A DNA stretch of 64,000 bases from Pseudoflavonifractor sp. Marseille-P3106 (GTDB taxonomy: Bacteria; Bacillota; Clostridia; Oscillospirales; Oscillospiraceae): the NCBI GenBank assembly GCA_900169975.1, contig LT827123.1, positions 124,001 through 188,000 of the forward strand. The letters are read 5' to 3'. Below, one piece after another: positions 63,916-64,000 of the stretch; the first letter of the stretch is position 1, and the number at the start of each line of letters is the position of its first letter. Below the pieces are notes generated by a model. It saw only the letters and a list, made by a program, of their open reading frames with translations. It did not search any database and had not been told where the DNA came from. Both the position numbers and the translations under genes were made by a program.

Positions 63916-63941
63916 GCCCGGGCATGGAATCGGTTCTGCCC

Positions 63942-63970
63942 TTGACGATGAAAGCCGTTCGTGGGATAAT
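63942..63970 (+). promoter_or_regulatory. Promoter for a gene beyond the window
   Basis: -35 TTGACG, 17-base spacer, -10 GATAAT, 30 bases before the window end. Confidence 0.6.
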
Positions 63971-64000
63971 AATAAAATACCCAAATTCCGGACGGGGAAA

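Overview
The window looks like a chromosomal segment from a high-GC, endospore-forming anaerobic Firmicute, most like the Oscillospiraceae (Flavonifractor / Intestinimonas / Pseudoflavonifractor-like). The basis is CIRCE-controlled hrcA-grpE-dnaK-dnaJ, a PyrK/PyrD-type dihydroorotate dehydrogenase, a LysM-GH18 SleL/YaaH-like spore protein, a YlmC/YmxH sporulation protein, a reverse rubrerythrin and an [FeFe]-hydrogenase-like sensory protein. The species call is inference; no rRNA or tRNA gene was found in the window.

Layout. 1-5136: minus-strand pyrimidine operon pyrC-pyrF-(zinc-ribbon protein)-pyrK-pyrD-(histidine phosphatase, cut by the window edge), behind a consensus promoter and a terminator-like leader hairpin. 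5212-10748: spore and cell-wall genes, glmS and reverse rubrerythrin. 10749-about 23333: a roughly 12.6 kb integrated island. It sits between the intact rubrerythrin gene and a displaced copy of that gene's last 176 bases, with a tyrosine integrase at the right end. It carries tandem paralogous cargo genes, XRE regulators with an operator array, a SprT-like protease, a second tyrosine recombinase, a broken WYL regulator and a 588-aa HEPN-like protein that may be a defence RNase. 23786-28919: a small cysteine-rich protein, then an RfbF-like nucleotidyltransferase, an SDR sugar dehydratase and three glycosyltransferases. 29158-30211: rpsF-ssb-rpsR. 30266-32457: an [FeFe]-hydrogenase-like sensory cluster. 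32676-35013: serC-serA. 35142-40934: an accessory patch with an unknown regulator, a membrane-anchored alpha/beta hydrolase, a serine-recombinase remnant and a truncated LysR gene. 41076-42910: a GntR-ABC operon. 42964-52209: cell-envelope genes, rpiB, a PHP phosphatase and a PMT-like glycosyltransferase. 52265-57344: the heat-shock operon. 57482-64000: a MATE exporter, cysteine desulfurase, CbbX/SpoVK-like AAA protein, gap and a histidine-kinase-like ATPase.

The most unusual part is 14231-16535 inside the island. A consensus promoter precedes a long-stem structured RNA leader, followed by two genes with strong ribosome binding sites whose reading frames are broken only by TAG codons: three in the first (codons 4, 172, 371) and one in the second (codon 7). 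All four fit glutamine in context, while the host genes around the island use TAG as an ordinary stop. This suggests amber recoding or suppression in the island, and is the leading candidate here for an undescribed system.
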